Assembly (NCBI GenBank): GCA_002840435.1
Contig: PHAT01000003.1
Span: 248,001-312,000, forward strand
From: Deltaproteobacteria bacterium HGW-Deltaproteobacteria-6
GTDB lineage: Bacteria > Desulfobacterota > Syntrophia > Syntrophales > Smithellaceae
Reading direction: 5' to 3'
DNA: 64,000 nucleotides
Of this stretch, positions 26,883-37,227 are shown piece after piece. The notes beneath the pieces were generated by a model. It searched no databases, was not told the DNA's origin, and was given only the letters and a program-made list of their open reading frames with translations. The translations under genes were made by a program, and so were the position numbers. The first letter of the stretch is position 1. The number at the start of each line of letters is the position of its first letter.

Positions 26883-29543
26883 ATGATCATTTTAAAAAAG
26901 GCTTTCCTGAGATGCATGATGGCGATCCTGGCTTTGTCGATTGGACTCGTCTTTGCGCCGTTGGTTGCCGCGGGTGATCTGGTCATTTCCCGCGCCACGC
27001 TGGAAGATGCGACCGGCACCCTGACGATCGCCGATGTGGCAGGGCGTGAGTTTACGCCGACCGGACCCACGCTGTCCACGGGCTTCACGCATTCCGTGCA
27101 CTGGCTGCGCCTGCGGGTGAAGGCGCCTGCCAAAGGCAGCGAGGTCGTGCTGTTCATTCGCCAGCCCTGGCTCAACGAAGTCCGTTTGTATGAGGCCGAT
27201 GCAGGCGCTCCGCAGGGGTGGAAAACCCGCGCAACGGGAATCAACCATCCATACAAGGAGCGGGATCGCGCCACAAGTACCCTGGGGTTTGTCGTCCATA
27301 TCACGGGCCCTGAGGCGACCTACTATGTTCGCCTCAATAGCTACCCCCCGTCACAGTTGAGTGTAGCAGCCCTGGAACCGGACGAGGCGGAGCGGCTGGA
27401 CCACCGGGTGGATTTGCTGGCGGTCCTTTTAGTGACCCCCATGCTGTTGCTGCTGCTCTGGGCGCTCCACTGCTATTATCTGGACCGGCTGCCGATCCTG
27501 GGCCTCTTTGCCATTTATCAAGCCGTGTACACCCTTTACGGCATCACCATTTCCGGCTATTTGGCCCCCTTAGTTCCGGCAGCCATTCCTCAACTGACGG
27601 CCTGGATCGGCACTGTCAGCTACTGCGGCGTCAACTTCACCACCGTGCTTTTCTGCCGGGCGTTGTTCAAACCCTATGAGCCGCAGCCTTTACTGATGCG
27701 CGGTCTCAACCTGTTCCTGCTGGCCTTTCCCCTGCAACTGGCGGCAATGGCCCTGGGGTACGCCTCCATTGCCATGATTGCCAACGGCCTGTTGTTCAGG
27801 ATTATCTGGCCGTATTTTGTCATCATGGCCTTTACCCTCCACAGGGAACAGTTGCCGAGCCGGCGTGTGCTGCAAATCTTCTTTGCCGCGATGACGCTGG
27901 TTTTATACCTGTTCTGGATTTTCAGCAGCGGCGGTCAGGCAAGCGCAACCAGCACCATGGGCCGGCAGCTGTTGATCGCCAATGGACTGATCGTCGGCGG
28001 CTTTTTTGCCATGATCTTGAACGCTCGTTCGCGCCGGCTGGTGCTGGAGGCGCAGCAGTCCGCAATCGAGCTTAAGGCCAGATCCGAATTTCTCGCTCTG
28101 GTCAGCCATGAGATCCGGACCCCCCTTAACGCCCTGGTCGGATTCAGCACCCTGGCCCGCCAGGCAACGGACCCCCTGAAACTTGGCCAGTATCACGCCA
28201 TCCTTGAACAATCGTCGCGCTCACTTCTGGATCTGGTCAACAATATCCTGGACATGAGTAAGATTGAGGCAGGGAGGATGGAGATGGAAACCGTGCCGTT
28301 CAACCTGCGACAACTTGTCACGGGTCTGGAAGAGCCGTACAGAACGCTTGCAGGCCAGAAAAATCTGACCTTTGAAATCGTTATCGCGGAAAATGTGCCG
28401 GTCTGGGTTCTCGGGGATCCGGTCCGACTGCGTCAGATTCTCGTCAATCTGTTGTCCAATGCCGTCAAGTTTACCCAAAGCGGTTCGGTCACCTGCACCG
28501 TCTGCTTGTCCGGTCCCGCCGTCGCCGGAAATCCGCTGGTCCGCTTTGAGGTCCGGGATACCGGTATCGGCATTCCGGAAAATAACCGCGCCCAACTCTT
28601 CCAGCCCTTCCGCCAGCTGGATCCGACGATCAGCCGTACCTTCGGCGGCACCGGCCTGGGGCTCGCCATCGTCCGGAGTCTGACGGAATTGATGAAGGGC
28701 AACATCACCTTGGACAGCCGGGAAGGAATCGGCTCCTGCTTCACCATTGAATTGCCGCTTCACGAAACCCAGGCAGCGCCGGATGACCCTGCTCCGGCCA
28801 AGGTCATGGCAATGACTCCCGGATCAATCCTGGTGGTTGAAGACAACACCTATAACCTCCGTCTGCTGGAGGATATCCTGACGGCCTGCGGGCATCAGGT
28901 GACCCTGGCGGAAAGCGGCTTCCAGGCCCTTCAGCTGACGCAACAGCGGCGATTCAGCATGATCCTGATGGACATCCGTATGCCCGGAATCGACGGCATC
29001 GAAGTGGCCCGGCAGATCCGGCTCCGGGAACAGAAATTATCGGAACCGCCCGTACCGATTGTCGCCATCACGGCAGATACCGATGCCGCCACCCGGGAGA
29101 CCTGCCTGAATGCCGGCATCAACGCGGTGCTGACCAAACCGGTCATCCCCGAGCAGTTGGCCAGAGTCATCGCCGCATACGGCGGACCGGCCCTGACCGC
29201 GTCATGCGGAAAGGAACCGCTGCTGAACATGAAGACCTGCGGCGATCTGGGCGACAATCCTGGGCGCGTCCGCCAATACCGCGCGATGCTGCTTGGGGAT
29301 ATTGATGAGGAACTGCTTTGTCTGCAAACCGCCCTGGAATGTGACAATCGCCTGGAGCTTGCCCGGGCTGCCCACACCCTGAAAGGACTGTGCGGATATC
29401 TGGCAAACCGGGAACCGGCCGATCTGGCAGCCTGGCTGCAGCAAAATGCCCGGGCTGCCCGCCCGGAACAGCTGCGGTCGGTGATAAAACATTTACAGAC
29501 CGTCATGAAGGATGCCTCCCCTTCCGACAAGGGAGAGGATTGA
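26883..29543 (+). CDS. 7TM-DISM hybrid histidine kinase with receiver and Hpt domains
   Basis: An 886-residue sensor. In order: signal or first helix (1-30), a periplasmic 7TMR-DISMED2-like beta domain (30-165, with the typical HSVHWLRLRV), about seven membrane helices (178-385), HisKA (SHEIRTPLNAL, His 409), HATPase (NLLSNAVKF, DTGIGIPE, GGTGLGLAIV), a receiver (VVEDN, Asp 697) and an Hpt domain (AAHTLKGLCG, His 831). This is a full phosphorelay in one chain, ready to pass phosphate to a separate regulator. The sigma-54 regulator 66 bases downstream is the obvious recipient. DISM sensors typically bind carbohydrate-like ligands; the ligand here is unknown. Confidence 0.9.
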   Translation: MIILKKAFLRCMMAILALSIGLVFAPLVAAGDLVISRATLEDATGTLTIADVAGREFTPTGPTLSTGFTHSVHWLRLRVKAPAKGSEVVLFIRQPWLNEVRLYEADAGAPQGWKTRATGINHPYKERDRATSTLGFVVHITGPEATYYVRLNSYPPSQLSVAALEPDEAERLDHRVDLLAVLLVTPMLLLLLWALHCYYLDRLPILGLFAIYQAVYTLYGITISGYLAPLVPAAIPQLTAWIGTVSYCGVNFTTVLFCRALFKPYEPQPLLMRGLNLFLLAFPLQLAAMALGYASIAMIANGLLFRIIWPYFVIMAFTLHREQLPSRRVLQIFFAAMTLVLYLFWIFSSGGQASATSTMGRQLLIANGLIVGGFFAMILNARSRRLVLEAQQSAIELKARSEFLALVSHEIRTPLNALVGFSTLARQATDPLKLGQYHAILEQSSRSLLDLVNNILDMSKIEAGRMEMETVPFNLRQLVTGLEEPYRTLAGQKNLTFEIVIAENVPVWVLGDPVRLRQILVNLLSNAVKFTQSGSVTCTVCLSGPAVAGNPLVRFEVRDTGIGIPENNRAQLFQPFRQLDPTISRTFGGTGLGLAIVRSLTELMKGNITLDSREGIGSCFTIELPLHETQAAPDDPAPAKVMAMTPGSILVVEDNTYNLRLLEDILTACGHQVTLAESGFQALQLTQQRRFSMILMDIRMPGIDGIEVARQIRLREQKLSEPPVPIVAITADTDAATRETCLNAGINAVLTKPVIPEQLARVIAAYGGPALTASCGKEPLLNMKTCGDLGDNPGRVRQYRAMLLGDIDEELLCLQTALECDNRLELARAAHTLKGLCGYLANREPADLAAWLQQNARAARPEQLRSVIKHLQTVMKDASPSDKGED

Positions 29544-29609
29544 CGGATCCGGCCTTACAGGATATGGATAAGACATAAGGAACGTTAAGTCACGGGTACA
29601 GGGGATGAT

Positions 29610-30962
<1,353 letters not shown>

Positions 30963-31008
30963 CTCCCATACCCGTGATGGGTGACAGGCAATCCCAGCTT
31001 CTTCCGCA

Positions 31009-31043
31009 TGTCCCATTTCGGACAACCTGTCCAATATCGGACA
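31009..31043. promoter_or_regulatory. Two tandem activator sites (TGTCC-N6-GGACA)
   Basis: TGTCC-CATTTC-GGACA at 31009-31024 and TGTCC-AATATC-GGACA at 31028-31043 are perfect 5-bp inverted repeats. Their centres are 19 bases apart and lie about 62-90 bases before the sigma-54 promoter, a normal enhancer position. They start 47 bases after the response-regulator gene. Confidence 0.75.
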
Positions 31044-31097
31044 CTTCCTTCCCGACATCTTTGATCATTAATTACCGTTATTACTGAAATTTTTGCT

Positions 31098-31114
31098 TTG
31101 GCACGTCCTATGCC
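31098..31114 (+). promoter_or_regulatory. Sigma-54 promoter
   Basis: TTGGCACGTCCTATGCC has GG and GC with exactly 10 bases between, as the -24/-12 class requires. The -24 half is perfect and the -12 half has ATGC instead of TTGC. It is 80 bases upstream of the small Os1348-like gene. Confidence 0.72.
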
Positions 31115-31151
31115 CTTCTATCCGGAACAGCAGGGTTAAATCCGGCACAAA

Positions 31152-31167
31152 TGTCCCGCTGGGGACA
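31152..31167. promoter_or_regulatory. Third TGTCC-N6-GGACA palindrome, downstream of the promoter
   Basis: TGTCC-CGCTGG-GGACA has the same half-sites and spacer as the two upstream sites but sits about 40 bases after the -12 element, in the leader of the small gene. It could allow a loop or feedback repression by the same regulator. Confidence 0.65.
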
Positions 31168-31194
31168 GGACTGTTATGATGATGAGGAAAATTC

Positions 31195-31413
31195 ATGTCG
31201 CAAGATTCCGTCGAGAAATTACTGGGCCGCCTTATTACGGATGACCGTTTCCGGACCGAGGCTGCCGCCTCGTTGGAAAAGCTTTGCCGCCAGGAGGGTT
31301 ATAACCTGACGGAGGGTGAATTGAACATGGTGGTGCGTCTCGACATGCATGCCTTTGAAAACCTCGCCGGAAAACTTGATCCCGGCCTGCGCAGGGCCGG
31401 TCGCACCTTATAA
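31195..31413 (+). CDS. Small Os1348/NHLP-clan-like protein (72 aa)
   Basis: The frame begins MSQDSVEKLLGRLITDDRF, then LTEGELNMVVRLDMHAFENLA and LDPGLRRAG. From memory this follows the Os1348-family pattern (MSQxxVExLLGRLxTDxxFR...LTxxELxALxxLDxxxLExLAxxLDPxLRR), a clan related to nitrile-hydratase-like leader peptides of RiPP systems. No double-Gly cleavage site or Cys-rich core follows, and no modification enzyme is nearby, so it is probably not itself a RiPP precursor. GAGG lies 7 bases before the ATG. It is first in the sigma-54-controlled unit, 89 bases before the YadA-like gene. Confidence 0.68.
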   Translation: MSQDSVEKLLGRLITDDRFRTEAAASLEKLCRQEGYNLTEGELNMVVRLDMHAFENLAGKLDPGLRRAGRTL

Positions 31414-31502
31414 GAGGTTTCCAGCTTCAGCCGACCATGCGAAACGATGCAGAACAAAATGTCACATTTAAATAATTTTTACATAAGAAAAGGGGATACT
31501 AG

Positions 31503-32732
31503 ATGATAAAAAAGAAAGTGATTCATAATGCGGCGGCTGCGGTTTTGGCGATGATTATGTTGGCGGGACCGTTTATGGCAACCCCCGCATTGGCTAATTC
31601 CACGACATACGGCAATAACGGCCAGGTTATCGTCGTCGATGCGGGGACCGACGCCGCCAGCCTCACCGCAGGGAGTGTTTCAATAAGCGGCGCCACTACT
31701 GCCATCACCGGCATCACCAGCATTAATGGCGGCGCTAACACCAACGCAACCAGCATCAATGCCGGCACGAGTTCAGGTGCGGTCACCATCGGCAATTCAA
31801 CGATCGGCACAACCAACACCGTCACGGCCATCAGCGGCAACAGCACACTGTCCATCGCCAATACCCAGGCCAGTCTGAAGGCTGGCGCGGTTTTAGGCAC
31901 CAATGGCACCACCGGCACGACGTCCGGCGCCAACTCCGGTGGAATGACGGTGTACAACACCGCACAAACCATTGGCGCTAACACAACCATCCAGACAGCC
32001 TTGTCGCCGACCGGTATTTTGAATGGAAAAACCTACCAGAACAAAGTAAATGGCAACTTGTTCGTGGACGGCAATGTCTACATTAACGGCACGTTGGACT
32101 ATGTATCCAGCAACTCGGCCAATACAACCGTTGTCGGGGCGACGGGCACCAGCAACCTGAGCAGCGCGCAAGGGACCACCGCCGGCACCGCCATTGTGAT
32201 GAAGGGCTCTGCCGGAACCCAGACAGTCGTCGATGCCAACGGTAAGCTGTCCAATATCGTGACGGCAGGCGCCGCCCAGTCCACCGCAGCACTGACCCTC
32301 ACCAACGGCGACGGCAACACCCATGGTATCGTGGTGACGGAAACTCAAACGACCATGTCGGGCGGACGAAATTCCACCTCAATGACTCTGCACGACGACG
32401 GCGCCACATTCGCGAACAGTACGAATGGCCAGCCGGTGCGGGTGCATGGAGTTGATGACGGCACGGCCCCATATGACGCCGTCAATGTTCGCCAACTGAG
32501 CGCAGGCCTGGCCATGGTAGCCGGTTTGGCCGCACTGCCCCAGGTGGACGCAGGCAAAAAATTCGCCATCGGCATCGGCACCGGTGGTTATATGTCAACG
32601 GTTTCCCTGGCCGGCGGCTTGAGCGCCCGCATCCGGGACAACTTTCTGGTCAAAGCCGGTGCAGCCTTTGTTCCTGACTATAGCGGCAATTCACACACTG
32701 TCTGGAACGCCGGCCTCCAATATTCCTTCTAG
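31503..32732 (+). CDS. YadA-like trimeric autotransporter / surface protein
   Basis: A 409-residue protein. It has a signal peptide (about 1-31, ending PALA), then a long low-complexity Ser/Thr/Asn/Gly/Ala passenger (35-315) full of SING, NAGTS and GNST turns typical of beta-helical heads. The C-terminal 95 residues form the anchor: VNVRQLSAGLAMVAGLAALP, then GKKFAIGIGTGGYMSTVSLA and the final GLQYSF, the membrane barrel of trimeric adhesins. The passenger is short and lacks classical stalk repeats. AGGGGAT lies before the ATG. It is downstream of the Os1348-like gene and ends at a strong terminator. Attachment or cell contact is the likely role. Confidence 0.83.
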   Translation: MIKKKVIHNAAAAVLAMIMLAGPFMATPALANSTTYGNNGQVIVVDAGTDAASLTAGSVSISGATTAITGITSINGGANTNATSINAGTSSGAVTIGNSTIGTTNTVTAISGNSTLSIANTQASLKAGAVLGTNGTTGTTSGANSGGMTVYNTAQTIGANTTIQTALSPTGILNGKTYQNKVNGNLFVDGNVYINGTLDYVSSNSANTTVVGATGTSNLSSAQGTTAGTAIVMKGSAGTQTVVDANGKLSNIVTAGAAQSTAALTLTNGDGNTHGIVVTETQTTMSGGRNSTSMTLHDDGATFANSTNGQPVRVHGVDDGTAPYDAVNVRQLSAGLAMVAGLAALPQVDAGKKFAIGIGTGGYMSTVSLAGGLSARIRDNFLVKAGAAFVPDYSGNSHTVWNAGLQYSF

Positions 32733-32752
32733 CCCCTGATTTTTCAGCTATC

Positions 32753-32799
32753 AACAAAGGGCCGCTCTCCAATGGGAGCGGCCCTTTGTTATTTTTTTC
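32753..32799 (+). terminator. Strong intrinsic terminator after the YadA-like gene
   Basis: AACAAAGGGCCGCTC pairs with GAGCGGCCCTTTGTT (stem 32753-32790), followed by ATTTTTTT. It closes the sigma-54-controlled unit. Confidence 0.9.
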
Positions 32800-32908
32800 A
32801 ACCCGCCGGTTAATGATCTGAGAGAGACGGCAAAATCCGGTAACCGCCAAGTACCTGCCAGAAAGGCAAGCGATAAACTGCGGGATCCGGACGTCAGGGT
32901 AAATAACG

Positions 32909-33025
32909 ATGGCTTCAGAAAATACAGACTTTGCTATTTTGCATTTCCGCCGGGCGATTGACCTGAACCCTGATTACGAAACGACCCGCAAGGCATTAAA
33001 GATGGCGCAAGGCGGAAAGCGTTAG
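32909..33025 (+). pseudogene. TPR-protein C-terminal remnant (38 codons)
   Basis: Reads MASENTDFAILHFRRAIDLN then PDYETTRKALKMAQGGKR and stop. The A-x-x-HFRRAIDLNPDYETTRKAL part is one half of a TPR repeat plus tail, as at the end of larger TPR proteins. An in-frame stop lies directly upstream and only a weak ribosome site is seen, so it looks like a relic. The rest of 32800-33184 shows nothing else I can name. Confidence 0.5.
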
Positions 33026-33184
33026 GCCCTTTCCCTGCCGCAGCCGGCCTGCGATGGATATCTGCAAAACCGGTGTGGTGATAATCTGCCGCTGTGGATA
33101 CGGTTCTTTGCAGTGAGATGATTATTCTATGATATACCGGCCTGGCTTTTGGTTTTCATGATCACAAAATATCAAGGATTAAAT

Positions 33185-33616
33185 TTATTTAAACAATTTA
33201 AAAAAATACCCCCGGCCGCTTTTATGTTTTTTTAAAAATCTTAAAAGCTGTTCTTTTCCGTTGTCCTTAATATCGATAAATTCGACGCCCACCCGATAGA
33301 TGGATTCCGGGATATCACTGGATATGTCGTACCAGCGGGCTTCTCCGGTTGCTTCAAACAGCTGTTCATGCTCGATGAGTTCCATGCTCATGTATAAACG
33401 GTTCTTCCGTGCAAAAGGGTGTCCTGCCAGCAAATTGATGCCGGCAATCTCGATAGACTTCGTCTCGAGACAGATGCCGCCTTTCGAAATATTCCGGCTT
33501 TTAACATGGAGTGGCGGCGGACCCTCCGGCGCTCCCAAAACCGGTACGATCCCAATGGCAACGTCCAGAGGGCATTCAAGGCGCTGAAATTTTCTTTTTT
33601 CCAAGCCATCGCTCAT
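33185..33616 (-). CDS. PilZ-domain protein (single domain)
   Basis: A 143-residue protein, essentially one PilZ domain: KRKFQRLECP supplies RxxxR near residue 8 and SRNISKGGICLE supplies NxSxxG near 42. The remainder is the beta barrel and a basic C-terminal helix. It is expected to bind c-di-GMP and act on a partner. AGGAG lies 6 bases before the ATG. It is downstream, in the same direction, of the ZraSR-like pair but separated by 108 bases. Confidence 0.83.
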   Translation of the reverse strand: MSDGLEKRKFQRLECPLDVAIGIVPVLGAPEGPPPLHVKSRNISKGGICLETKSIEIAGINLLAGHPFARKNRLYMSMELIEHEQLFEATGEARWYDISSDIPESIYRVGVEFIDIKDNGKEQLLRFLKKHKSGRGYFFKLFK

Positions 33617-33724
33617 GGTCGACTCCTATAGAAAATTCAGGAAATACAACATTAAATTACTTTGTAATTGTATCCATTTACTGGCAAGTACGTAAGGATC
33701 CTTATTATTTTTGCCATTAAATTA

Positions 33725-35107
33725 TCATTTAGTTTCATACTTTTCCAGCTTCTTGCGCAATGTTTTGCGGGTAATGCCCAGGCGTCGCGCCGCTTCGCTT
33801 TTGTTGCCGCTGCAGTCGTTAAGCGCCTCCAGGATGCTTCTTTTTTCAACCTCTTCCAGCGGCAGGTTGCCGGAAGTCCCTGCCGATCGGTCGCAGACGC
33901 CGCTTTGAACCCTGCCGTTTGGATCTCCGTCATCCGCCATCAAAAGGGTTAACTCGTCTTCGTCCAGATAGGTATTTCGCGACAGCACCACAGCCCGTTC
34001 GATGGCATTCATCAGTTCCCGGACGTTGCCCGGCCATGGATATTGCACAAGCTTTGCCAGGGCCCGCGGCGTGAAGTTTTTCACGTTTTTGGAATTCTTC
34101 TCGGCAAATACCCGCAGAAAATGCTGTGCCAGAAGCGGAATGTCTTCCTTCCGGTCCCGAAGCGACGGCACATTTAAAGCCACCACATTGAGCCGGTAGA
34201 ACAAATCTTCACGAAAGCGCCCCTGCTGTATTTCTTTTTTCAGATCTTTATTGGAGGCGGCAATCACGCGGACATCGACTTTGAGCACTTCCTGCCCGCC
34301 CACGCGCGTCAGCTCCCGTTCCTGTATAACCCGCAAAAGTTTAACCTGCATCGCGGGTGACATCTCGCTTACCTCGTCCAGAAAAATGCTGCCGCCGTCG
34401 GCCTGCAGAAACTTCCCTTCCCGTTTGCGGTCCGCGCCGGTGAACGCGCCTTTTTCATGCCCGAACAATTCCGATTCCAGCAGCGTCTCGGTAAGCGCTG
34501 CGCAGTTGATCTTCACAAAAGGCTCGTTCTTGCGGTTGCTGTTGGCATGAATGGCGTTGGCGATCACTTCCTTGCCGGTCCCCGATTCCCCGGTAATTAA
34601 AACCGTCGCCTGCGTCGGGGCCACCTGTTCCACAATTTCCAAAAGTTTAATCATGGAAGGACTCCGGCCGATCATGTTTTGCCGGTCAAATTTTTCACCC
34701 AGTCTTTCCTTGAGATATTCATTTTCTTTTTTCAGCAAACTATGCTCGGTCGCCCGTTTCATCACGATTTGCAGTTCATCAAAATCCAGCGGCTTGGTCA
34801 GATAATCGTAAGCGCCTTTTTTCAGCGCGCTGACCGCAGTCTCCACGGACGCGTAAGCCGTCATGATAATTACCGGAATGGCGGGACTGATTTTTTTTAT
34901 TTGATCCAGCGCCTCAATACCCGAAACTTTCATCATGCGGATATCCATCAGGATCAGATCAAAAGACCGTCTGCGGACTTCGTCAATGGCGACGGAGCCG
35001 TCATCCGCGCAGGCCACATGATAGCCCCAGCCGCCCAGCAGTTTTTTCAGCATGACGCGGTGGGCCGGATCGTCATCCACAATTAAAATTTCCAGTCCTT
35101 TTTTCAT
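33725..35107 (-). CDS. Sigma-54-dependent response regulator (ZraR/NtrC type)
   Basis: A 460-residue activator: receiver (Asp 55), AAA+ domain with GESGTGKE (173-180), GAFTGA loop (220-225) and IFLDEVSEMSP, then a complete Fis HTH (GNKSEAARRLGITRKTLRKKLEKY). Its start overlaps the kinase stop by 4 bases. The divergent sigma-54 promoter at 36953 and the ZraP/Spy-like protein behind it reproduce the zraP-zraSR layout of enterobacteria, so zinc or envelope stress is the likely theme. I do not assign zraR because specificity cannot be read. Confidence 0.9.
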   Translation of the reverse strand: MKKGLEILIVDDDPAHRVMLKKLLGGWGYHVACADDGSVAIDEVRRRSFDLILMDIRMMKVSGIEALDQIKKISPAIPVIIMTAYASVETAVSALKKGAYDYLTKPLDFDELQIVMKRATEHSLLKKENEYLKERLGEKFDRQNMIGRSPSMIKLLEIVEQVAPTQATVLITGESGTGKEVIANAIHANSNRKNEPFVKINCAALTETLLESELFGHEKGAFTGADRKREGKFLQADGGSIFLDEVSEMSPAMQVKLLRVIQERELTRVGGQEVLKVDVRVIAASNKDLKKEIQQGRFREDLFYRLNVVALNVPSLRDRKEDIPLLAQHFLRVFAEKNSKNVKNFTPRALAKLVQYPWPGNVRELMNAIERAVVLSRNTYLDEDELTLLMADDGDPNGRVQSGVCDRSAGTSGNLPLEEVEKRSILEALNDCSGNKSEAARRLGITRKTLRKKLEKYETK

Positions 35108-36804
35108 TTTTTCATCCCCTCCTTGGCCGATAAAGGAAAGCGCAGCATGACTTTTGTGCCGACTCCCGCTTTGCTCTCCATTTGAATCAGGCCGCCGTGC
35201 GCGTCCATAATTTTTTGCACAACCGCCAGCCCAAGTCCCGTGCCCGCCGGTTTGGACGTAAAATACGGATCGTAAATCCGCGGCAGGTCCTCTTCTTTGA
35301 TGCCTGAACCGGTATCGGAAACCGTCACGTCCATCAAATCTTTTTGCGCCGACAGCTCCACTGATAGTCTGCCGCCTGCCGGCATGGCCGACAAGGCATT
35401 GAGAAAGATATTGAGCAGCACCTGCTTTACCCTGTCCGGATCAATATCCGCCTGCGGCAAGGTTTCGCCGGCTTTAATGTCAATCTCGACCGCATTCTTC
35501 CGGGCTTCAGTCTCAACCAGCCTGACCGTATGCCGCACGAGCTCCGCCAGGTTCGCCGGTTCTCTTTTTAAGGCGAGCGGCCGGGCAAATTCAATGAGCT
35601 GACTGATGACCCGGTTCAGTCTTTCGGTTTCGGCAATCATAATGTCCGCCGTCTCTTCGTCTTCTTTATTGCCGGAAAGCCTTTGTTTGAAATAAACCGC
35701 AAAGCCTTTGATAGAACTGAGCGGATTACGGATTTCATGCGCCACGCCCGCCGCGAGCGATCCGATGGCGTTCAAGTGCCGGCTGCGGGCGACTTCCTGC
35801 TCCAGTTGCCTGATCATTGTCACGTTGCGGGCCAGCAGGATTTTCCCCTCCTGAACATCATCGTCGGCAAAGGCCGCCGCTACAACTTCCCACATCCGGT
35901 CACCGTCTTTTTCCGATGAAAGAACGATGTCCTCTTCCATAAGGCCGGTTTGTTCATTAATTCCGCCCAGCACCCTGGAAAATGCCGCAGGCAGCAAATG
36001 CCCCGCTTCTTTTCCTAACGCGTCGGAACAGGAAACGGTGAGAAACCCGCTTGCCTGCTCATTGCAGGCAATAATTCTGCCGGTCTTGTCCACCGCCAGA
36101 AGTCCAATGGGCATGTGTTTCACCAACGCTTCTGAAAAAACGGTCATGCGTGAGAGTGAAGAACGCGCCAGACGATACGCCTGCACCAGGAAAAGCGACA
36201 CAATAGCCAGCGACCCGATCAGAATTAAAATCAGCGCCCTCGTTACCGTCCGAACCGTATCTTCGCGCGATGCCTTTTCGATTTTCCCCATGTGAAAACC
36301 GACGAAAACAATCGCTGGACGGCGCTCTCCTTTTCCACCGTTTCCCTGCCCGGGGGAAAATCCCCGGTAAACCTCAAAAGTATCGGCCCCCTCGGGATTG
36401 GCCGTCTGCCGCCAGCGAATTTCCAGGTTCCCGGCGATCTTTTTCATATCCAGATCCAACCCGTAAGATCTTCCCAGCATGGAAGGATCGCTGTCGGCCA
36501 GAATCTGTCCCTTGCTGTCCGTCACAATCATATAATCAATATCCGGCTGCTGCGCGGTTTCCATGAGCAATTTCTGAAGAAAAAACATATCCTCATCCCG
36601 GTCCAAACGGTCGGTAAGCCCTGCCTCAAAGGACCGGATCAGCGTCGCGCCTTTTTCGACAAAAAGCGTTACCGCCTGATTTTTTCCCTGCTGGAACTGC
36701 ATGAAAATCATCAGACTCAGAATGACGGCTAAAACAGCAATCGCGCTGATCGCCACCCAGACGGAGATGTCAAAACGGAACTTTTTCTTAGCCTTATCTG
36801 CCAT
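35104..36804 (-). CDS. Sensor histidine kinase (ZraS-like)
   Basis: About 566 residues: helix 1 (about 15-35), a periplasmic sensor of roughly 150 residues (DIDYMIVTDSKGQILADSDPS looks like a Cache/PDC fold), helix 2 (about 190-212), a PAS domain (AVDKTGRIIACNEQASGFL), HisKA with AHEIRNPLSSIK (His about 356) and HATPase (DTGSGIKEEDL, GTGLGLAVV). It makes a kinase-regulator pair with the gene it overlaps. I prefer the ATG at 36804 because GGAG lies 8 bases upstream; an ATG five codons earlier has no site. Divergent from the ZraP-like gene. Confidence 0.88.
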   Translation of the reverse strand: MADKAKKKFRFDISVWVAISAIAVLAVILSLMIFMQFQQGKNQAVTLFVEKGATLIRSFEAGLTDRLDRDEDMFFLQKLLMETAQQPDIDYMIVTDSKGQILADSDPSMLGRSYGLDLDMKKIAGNLEIRWRQTANPEGADTFEVYRGFSPGQGNGGKGERRPAIVFVGFHMGKIEKASREDTVRTVTRALILILIGSLAIVSLFLVQAYRLARSSLSRMTVFSEALVKHMPIGLLAVDKTGRIIACNEQASGFLTVSCSDALGKEAGHLLPAAFSRVLGGINEQTGLMEEDIVLSSEKDGDRMWEVVAAAFADDDVQEGKILLARNVTMIRQLEQEVARSRHLNAIGSLAAGVAHEIRNPLSSIKGFAVYFKQRLSGNKEDEETADIMIAETERLNRVISQLIEFARPLALKREPANLAELVRHTVRLVETEARKNAVEIDIKAGETLPQADIDPDRVKQVLLNIFLNALSAMPAGGRLSVELSAQKDLMDVTVSDTGSGIKEEDLPRIYDPYFTSKPAGTGLGLAVVQKIMDAHGGLIQMESKAGVGTKVMLRFPLSAKEGMKK

Positions 36805-36952
36805 GTTTTTTCGCTCCATTCATAAATTGGTTACATTCTGACCATCTGGATACATCAAATGGATATATATTATCCACGCAACGTGTGTAAAACGCAAACA
36901 ATATTTCCTTTGCATGGCAACTATTATATTAATTACATATACTTACATACAA

Positions 36953-36968
36953 TGGCACAGGCCTTGCT
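36953..36968 (+). promoter_or_regulatory. Consensus sigma-54 promoter
   Basis: TGGCACAGGCCTTGCT matches the -24/-12 consensus TGGCAC-N5-TTGCT at every fixed position. It is 52 bases before the 61-residue gene that precedes the ZraP-like gene, in the spacer divergent from the ZraSR-like pair. Upstream, TGGATA occurs twice in direct repeat (near 36847 and 36859), the second copy forming GGATA-TATAT-TATCC; this may be the activator site, but weakly. Confidence 0.85.
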
Positions 36969-37019
36969 CAGAACCAAGGCAAAAGAGATTCAGGAAACCG
37001 CTCCACCGGGAGATTGATT

Positions 37020-37205
37020 ATGAAAAAAATAGCCTTGATATTGTTGAGCGTCGTCGCAGGATTGCTATTGGGTCGTTACGATTCGCTTGTTCCGAAAAAG
37101 TTGCTGCTGGATTATTTACTGGCTGCATGCATGACCTTCGGATTGAGCAAATTAACAAACAATAATGTGGGTAATTTAATAACTGTACAAGAAATATTTC
37201 AATAA
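37020..37205 (+). CDS. Small signal-peptide-like protein (61 aa), possible degenerate paralog
   Basis: Begins MKKIALILLSVVAGLLLGRY and continues for 41 residues without a known motif. Its start region (GGAGATTGATTATGAA) is almost identical to that of the ZraP-like gene 208 bases on, and the N-terminal hydrophobic stretch is similar too, so a duplicated and decayed first copy is likely. It may instead be a real small membrane protein. It is the first gene behind the sigma-54 promoter. Confidence 0.5.
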   Translation: MKKIALILLSVVAGLLLGRYDSLVPKKLLLDYLLAACMTFGLSKLTNNNVGNLITVQEIFQ

Positions 37206-37227
37206 GACTCTGGAAAGGAGATTGATT

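Noticed and set aside
31195-31413. RiPP precursor peptide
   Set aside because: The clan resemblance is there, but no Gly-Gly cleavage site, no core peptide rich in Cys/Ser/Thr and no modifying enzyme or exporter is next to it.
36914-37165. An 83-codon frame overlapping the small gene at 37020
   Set aside because: Its start lies before the sigma-54 promoter and it has no ribosome site; the 37020 frame has a signal-like N-terminus and a ribosome site shared with the ZraP-like gene.
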